Positions 44,902 through 48,524 of a stretch of 48,524 bases of DNA are shown piece by piece. Where the stretch lies: positions 1 to 48,524 of the forward strand of contig NZ_JADEWY010000040.1 of NCBI RefSeq assembly GCF_015207375.1, in the 5' to 3' direction. This DNA comes from Coleofasciculus sp. LEGE 07092 (GTDB lineage: Bacteria > Cyanobacteriota > Cyanobacteriia > Cyanobacteriales > Coleofasciculaceae). The notes under the pieces were generated by a model that was not told the origin of the DNA, did no database searches, and saw nothing but the letters and a program-made list of their open reading frames with translations. The first letter of the stretch is position 1. Each line of letters starts with the position of its first letter. Both the position numbers and the translations under genes were made by a program.

Positions 44902-45692
44902 GGGGTAGATGCCCTGGCTTCTCAGGTTAACAAATGGAATAGATTATTTGCAATCTTCTATCCACCCTTATAGGGATAGTTCCATCTTGATTTTTAGCTA
45001 TAGTTGCAGATGTTTAGCTACAAATCTGCTCTCAGGGAACTTTTGGAAGATATCTATTTCCTTTCGTAACGGTGAAGCCGTGGGATGTTTTGCACCAAGA
45101 AGGAGTCGTTCGTGAGAATTTAGGGCAACTCTGAAGTAAGCTCATGTCTAGATGCCTTTGCTGATTTGACTTAGGTAACTACTTAGCTAGTTGAAACAAG
45201 TTTTTGATACCTTGTTTGTCTGAAAACTCTTTCAACTGCCACTCATTAGTCTCCTTCAACGAAAAATCAAGTAGTAACGTTTTACAGTCATCTAAAGAAA
45301 GAATAACTTAAAAAATCTTAGAGTGTAAACCCTCAAATTATAAAGATAGTTTTAAATTGTAAAGTTTTCATGAAGATGTAGTTATTGGTACATTTACATC
45401 TTGCTATTTATTTGGAAGGATGCTAGAGAAGACAACCCATTCTATCAGTAAATCACAGGCTATATGGCTGGTGTTGTAGGGTGATTTAGGTTAAAAATAG
45501 TTTTTTTAAACGCGGACTGATTCAATAAAATTAGTATACAAATTTGTAACAGGTTTGTACACGAGCTGATCGCTCTTTTAAGAAAAATAAGTTTAGTCGC
45601 CTAGCTGTCAGTGTATGAGGGAGTAGGGAGTGGGGAAAGGGTAGTAGGAATTACCTTTTTCCCATTTTAAAAGCCTGAATTTTTTAACTTGC
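44902..45692. other. 791-bp AT-rich intergenic region
   Basis: No complete gene is seen. A short minus-strand reading at 45179-45307 looks like a protein tail and is listed separately. A 12-base palindrome TACAAATTTGTA lies near 45536-45547 with a partial GTTTGTACA copy following; it could be an operator, but its target is unclear. A GGGAGTA-type repeat lies near 45618-45650. The chrA promoter should lie in 44902-45100. Confidence 0.45.
45179..45307 (-). pseudogene. Possible C-terminal gene remnant
   Basis: Read leftward, 42 codons before a TAG give VILSLDDCKTLLLDFSLKET and then NEWQLKEFSDKQGIKNLFQLAK. The mix of residues looks like real protein rather than noise, but there is no start codon before the upstream in-frame TAA and I do not recognise the family. 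It may be the tail of a deleted gene. Confidence 0.3.
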
Positions 45693-45950
45693 TTACCCAA
45701 TGGCTTCATCGGGCTGTTGCTGCACAAACTCCTGCAATTTGTCACGAGTCTCCCGTGCATCTTGGTTATTGGGGTTAATGCCCAGGGCTTCATCAAAAGA
45801 TGCGATCGCTTCGGCATAGTTTCCTTGATCCAACAGCGAACTTCCCTGGTTCAACTCTCGCAGAACTGGGAGCTTATGCACAAATTTCTCGCTTAACTCA
45901 GATCTTGCACCAGTCTCACTAACCGCCAGTGGTTTAAACCACTGTCTCAT
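45693..45950 (-). CDS. Small TPR-repeat protein with a repeat-derived N-terminus
   Basis: The 85-residue frame holds one clear tetratricopeptide unit: GSSLLDQGNYAEAIASFDEALGINPNNQDA (~36-65), with a helix after it. TPRs mediate protein contacts. Residues 1-19 (MRQWFKPLAVSETGARSEL) are encoded inside the inverted-repeat element at 45893-46091 and so are not original. The gene is either a TPR protein given a new start by the insertion or the surviving end of a larger one. No partner is evident nearby. Confidence 0.6.
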   Translation of the reverse strand: MRQWFKPLAVSETGARSELSEKFVHKLPVLRELNQGSSLLDQGNYAEAIASFDEALGINPNNQDARETRDKLQEFVQQQPDEAIG

Positions 45951-46091
45951 AGCTAAAGTCCTCGCTATGAGGACTAAATACTGACTCTACAAGACTTTCA
46001 GTCCATTTCAATGGACTTGAGCTATTAGCCCTGAGTTAAAACTCCGGGCTGATTTTCGGGTTTACTGACAATGGTGCAAGATGTGAGTTAA
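45893..46091. repeat. 199-bp MITE-like element with 30-bp terminal inverted repeats
   Basis: The left end (45893-45922) and the right end (46062-46091) match as inverse complements at 26 of 30 positions; both contain ATCTTGCACCA. Inside are several perfect hairpins: AGTGGTTTAAACCACT, GTCCTCGCTATGAGGAC, AGTCCATTTCAATGGACT and a GCCC...GGGC stem near 46027-46048. There is no coding capacity of its own. Hairpin-rich units of this kind are common in filamentous cyanobacteria. The left end lies inside the TPR gene. Confidence 0.85.
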
Positions 46092-46115
46092 CTCATGATG
46101 CCAGGGATCTCGTCT

Positions 46116-46994
46116 TTAACTTTTTCCTTCTGTTAACGCCTCCAACTCTTCCCGCAGCGATAAAGGCGCATACCCCAATCCAAACGCCATCGAACTATCC
46201 AAGGAAACATCCGAAGGTCTAGGTGCAGCCATGGGTACATCCGCTTGTCGGCAACCTTTCAGCCCAATTTCCGGTAATTGCAATACCTCCACTAAAAGAC
46301 GACCAAAATCATAACGCGATACCCGCTCTTTTCCACCCAAATGAATGCGTCCCTGTACCTTTTCTAATGCCAATAACAACCCTTTAGCGGCTGTATTCCC
46401 ACTAACAGGAGTGCGGAACTCATCGGTAAACAACCTTAATTCCTTTCCCTCTCTCAGGATTTTGATGAAGGGTTGGATAAAACTACTCGCTGTGGGTGTT
46501 GCCCTGCCAAACATTAAGGGCATTCTGCAAACTGCAGTCTGGGAATAACGCGCCAACATTCCTTCCTCCGCCCTGACTTTTTGATCCCCGTAATAACTAA
46601 CAGGACAAACCGCATCCGTTTCTCCATAGGGAGGGTTTAAGCCATCGAAAACTAAGTCAGTTGATGTAAAAGCACAAGGGATATTGTAATCAGCACAAAG
46701 TCCGGCAATAGTACAGGATGCTGTTACATTAATCAGGTCGGTTTCATCAGGATGAGTTTGACAGTAATTAGGATTTGACTGAGCTGCTGTATGGATAACG
46801 GCTGCTAGCTGAAGTTCGTTAAAGATGCCCTTCACGTCCTGAAAATTCGTCAGATCGACCTTCAGCAGGGTAACATCTGGAATCTCTACAACATGGGAGC
46901 AGTAAGTTCCGAAAACCTCCCATTCAGATTTAGCTAACTGGCAGACGTGCCATCCCAAGAAACCGCTAGCACCTGTCACTAATAGTTTTCTCAT
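46116..46994 (-). CDS. RmlD-like NAD(P)-dependent sugar reductase
   Basis: The 292-residue protein is an extended short-chain dehydrogenase of the dTDP-4-dehydrorhamnose reductase type. The N-terminal nucleotide motif is LLVTGASGFLGWHV, followed by AAVIHTAAQSNPNYC, CAFTSTDLVFDG, the catalytic YxxxK (YYGDQK) and VCRMPLMFGRATP. It could also act as an SAM-subunit-like or other nucleotide-sugar reductase, and no other rml gene is adjacent, so the substrate is not settled. It is a single gene. Confidence 0.88.
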   Translation of the reverse strand: MRKLLVTGASGFLGWHVCQLAKSEWEVFGTYCSHVVEIPDVTLLKVDLTNFQDVKGIFNELQLAAVIHTAAQSNPNYCQTHPDETDLINVTASCTIAGLCADYNIPCAFTSTDLVFDGLNPPYGETDAVCPVSYYGDQKVRAEEGMLARYSQTAVCRMPLMFGRATPTASSFIQPFIKILREGKELRLFTDEFRTPVSGNTAAKGLLLALEKVQGRIHLGGKERVSRYDFGRLLVEVLQLPEIGLKGCRQADVPMAAPRPSDVSLDSSMAFGLGYAPLSLREELEALTEGKS

Positions 46995-47025
46995 TCAACG
47001 TTCAATGCTTTAGATTGGGTAGTTT

Positions 47026-47397
47026 CTATTCACAGGTCAACACCTCATTCACTGGAGCAAATCCTTCTGGATCATCATAGCCAACTAGTTCTGAATAGTA
47101 GTTCTTATTTTGTAGAAGAATAACTCGTGCTGTATCGAGACTTGTATTGTAAAGTGTTAGTTCTCGTTTTGTTGCCAACGTTATATTTTCAGCTACGTTT
47201 GAGGGAAACTGCTCGTAAGTAAATATTGTATTATTCTCTTCTTCGGTAATTGTGATATAAGACCTCATTCCTAGGGGATTAGGTTTACCAGAATCTGGAT
47301 CGTACTGGCAAGTTCTACTGCTCTTAGACGCCGCACAGCTTAACGGAAAAATGAGTAATAATAAGCTTACCAAAAGGTGTGATGAGTGTATTTTCAT
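47026..47397 (-). CDS. Small exported hypothetical protein (possible lipoprotein)
   Basis: The 123-residue frame begins MKIHSSHLLVSLLLLIFPLSC. That is a signal peptide whose end resembles a lipobox, but Pro rather than Leu stands at -3, so lipidation is uncertain. The mature part is polar (YITITEEENNTIFTYEQFP, LTLYNTSLDTARVIL) with two more cysteines, and I recognise no family. The gene is single, with a partial inverted-repeat element just upstream. Confidence 0.65.
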   Translation of the reverse strand: MKIHSSHLLVSLLLLIFPLSCAASKSSRTCQYDPDSGKPNPLGMRSYITITEEENNTIFTYEQFPSNVAENITLATKRELTLYNTSLDTARVILLQNKNYYSELVGYDDPEGFAPVNEVLTCE

Positions 47398-47417
47398 GGT
47401 TACTTTAACCAGTTAGT

Positions 47418-47445
47418 TATAGCGTTTCTTAGTCTTGTGAGGTAC
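47418..47445. repeat. Solo end of the TATAG...GTGAGGT element
   Basis: TATAGCGTTTCTTAGTC...GTGAGGTA matches the left terminal inverted repeat at 40922-40949 with few changes. No matching right end is seen within the next ~150 bases, so it is a truncated copy or relic. Confidence 0.65.
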
Positions 47446-47548
47446 ACCCTGATGAAAGTAGGGAGTAGGCTTTTGCCGTGAGCGTCAGCGTTCGACACTT
47501 CGAGAAGCCTCAGTGAACACTGAGCGTCTCCGCTCTGATCCCTATTCC

Positions 47549-47794
47549 CTATTCCCTTAACTCTTTCATTTCTTCTATAGACTGCCAACCCGCTTGCCAT
47601 AAAGAACGATCTTTGAGCTGTGTGGCATTCAACCAAAACCGAACATTAGGGTCACAGGAAGCCACCATTTCTGCAAAAATCCACTTCCCTTGGTTTTGGC
47701 GATTAACCACTTGAAAATGCCGCCACCCCCAGGTTTTTTGTTTAGCAGTCCACTTAGAACCAACGAGGTAGGGAAATTTCTGCTTTTTCGGCAT
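47549..47794 (-). CDS. TIGR02450-type Trp-rich small protein
   Basis: The 81-residue protein has the conserved pattern GSKWTA...WGWRHFQVV near the N-terminus, then VRFWLNATQLKDRSLWQAGW, with seven Trp residues. This matches the widespread Trp-rich small-protein family of unknown function. It is in the same direction as the rhomboid gene, with only a three-base gap, so the two are likely co-transcribed. Confidence 0.8.
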   Translation of the reverse strand: MPKKQKFPYLVGSKWTAKQKTWGWRHFQVVNRQNQGKWIFAEMVASCDPNVRFWLNATQLKDRSLWQAGWQSIEEMKELRE

Positions 47795-47797
47795 TCT

Positions 47798-48412
47798 TTA
47801 CAATCCTTGTCGCTTGCGCTTTGCCAGGAACCGTGCGGCAAGTACACCACCGATAAAGCCAAATAAATGACCTTGCCAGGATACTCCGGGTGTTGTTGGC
47901 AGCACTCCCCAAATTGCACCGCCGTAGAGAAAACCAACGATAAGGGAAAGTAAAATAGAGGAGAAGTTGCGTTCAAAGTAGCCGCGTAGTAGCAGAAAAC
48001 CTAGGTAGCCGAAAATTAGAATACTAGCACCAATGTGAATAGAGCCAGTTGCGCCAAACACCCAAACACCCAAACCCCCGACTAGCATTGTAATCGCGGT
48101 AACGATAAAAAAATCGCTGGTTTCTTGCAACATAACAAACCAGCCTAACGTTAGAAATGGGATAGTATTGGCAATCAGGTGAGGCAAATTGCCGTGAAGA
48201 AAAGGGGCAAACAGGATACCCCGCAGCCCAATAATAATATGGGGTCGAATACCGTAGACATCGAGAGCTCCTCTAAAAACAATTAAATCCACTAGTTCTA
48301 AAACCCACATGATGGCGACTAAGCCGCCTAAAACCGTAGCTTGGGTTTTTATTTCACGGGCGAGTGCTTTGTTTTCTTGACGGGCGATTGCCTTGGTTTC
48401 CCGGTTGCTCAT
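47798..48412 (-). CDS. Rhomboid-family intramembrane serine protease
   Basis: Rhomboids cut transmembrane proteins within the membrane. The 204-residue protein has about six membrane helices after a charged N-terminal ~25 residues. The catalytic set is present: His78 and Asn82 in HLIANT (an oxyanion-side HxxxN), Ser130 in GASILIFGYLG, and His182 in WQGHLFGFIGG. The substrate is unknown. It is the first gene of a two-gene unit with the Trp-rich protein. Confidence 0.9.
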   Translation of the reverse strand: MSNRETKAIARQENKALAREIKTQATVLGGLVAIMWVLELVDLIVFRGALDVYGIRPHIIIGLRGILFAPFLHGNLPHLIANTIPFLTLGWFVMLQETSDFFIVTAITMLVGGLGVWVFGATGSIHIGASILIFGYLGFLLLRGYFERNFSSILLSLIVGFLYGGAIWGVLPTTPGVSWQGHLFGFIGGVLAARFLAKRKRQGL

Positions 48413-48480
48413 GGCTTTACCTCTGGGATAGCTCTTTCTGAGAGTGTGTTAATTAGTTACTTTCTAGCGTAGCAATTTCA

Positions 48481-48524
48481 GAGGAGCGGGGGAGCAGAGG
48501 AGCGGGGGAGCAGGGGAGCAGGGG
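48481..48524. repeat. G-rich tandem repeat at the right edge
   Basis: Units GAGCGGGG and GAGCAGGG alternate, about five to six copies, and run off the window. It is the same class of short purine-rich tandem repeat seen near 270-296. Confidence 0.85.

Overview
The window is cyanobacterial chromosome. It carries genes found only in oxygenic phototrophs or strongly associated with them: the cytochrome b6f subunit petM, ycf39, ycf23, a phytochrome kinase and a DHNA-CoA thioesterase for phylloquinone. It is also dense in GCGATCGC (HIP1) octamers, heptanucleotide tandem repeats and small hairpin elements. The load of repeats and signalling genes suggests a large-genome filamentous type, but the species cannot be fixed from the sequence alone.

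Layout. 1-6645: housekeeping and stress genes (a membrane-anchored hypothetical, hisB, dpsA, a secreted protein, a FetB-type permease, a DegT/DnrJ aminotransferase, ycf23). 6854-11137: a Ser/Thr kinase, a DHNA-CoA thioesterase whose start lies in a heptamer array, and a PAS-less phytochrome histidine kinase with its response regulator. 11159-16533: an ABC-2-like membrane protein, leuB, a small hypothetical, pilD and a methyltransferase. 16601-22957: a REC-PAS-PAS-GAF histidine kinase, a receiver-domain remnant, an FHA protein with a degraded kinase domain, and hflX. 23237-30790: a leftward taxis operon in the order patA-like regulator, double CheW, CHASE3-MCP, CheA-REC, CheB, with phased GTAATAC repeats upstream. 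31595-35067: nadK, ycf39, petM and pdxA.

35194-40661 is an accessory, AT-richer, defence-like island. Its centre is a long protein that joins a class I SAM methyltransferase-like domain, a reverse transcriptase (YVDD) and a helical C-terminal region. One in-frame TAA interrupts it just after the RT palm, but the frame then stays open for 401 codons. Its start overlaps the end of an SF1 (UvrD-like) helicase gene by 8 bases, so helicase and RT formed one operon. The helicase has lost its middle and is frameshifted. Two nuclease-like genes (PD-(D/E)XK-like and Uma2) lie beside it. I cannot assign this methyltransferase-RT plus helicase pair to a defence type I know; it is the best candidate for an undescribed system, present here as a decaying copy.

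41180-44901 is a sulfur/oxyanion group: APS-reductase-type cysH translationally coupled to a small thioredoxin-fold protein, then a sulfotransferase and chrA. 45693-48412 holds a TPR protein whose first codons come from a 199-bp inverted-repeat element, an RmlD-like reductase, a small exported protein, a Trp-rich protein and a rhomboid protease. At least five kinds of MITE-like hairpin elements are scattered through the intergenic gaps. I saw no rRNA, tRNA, CRISPR array or complete insertion sequence.
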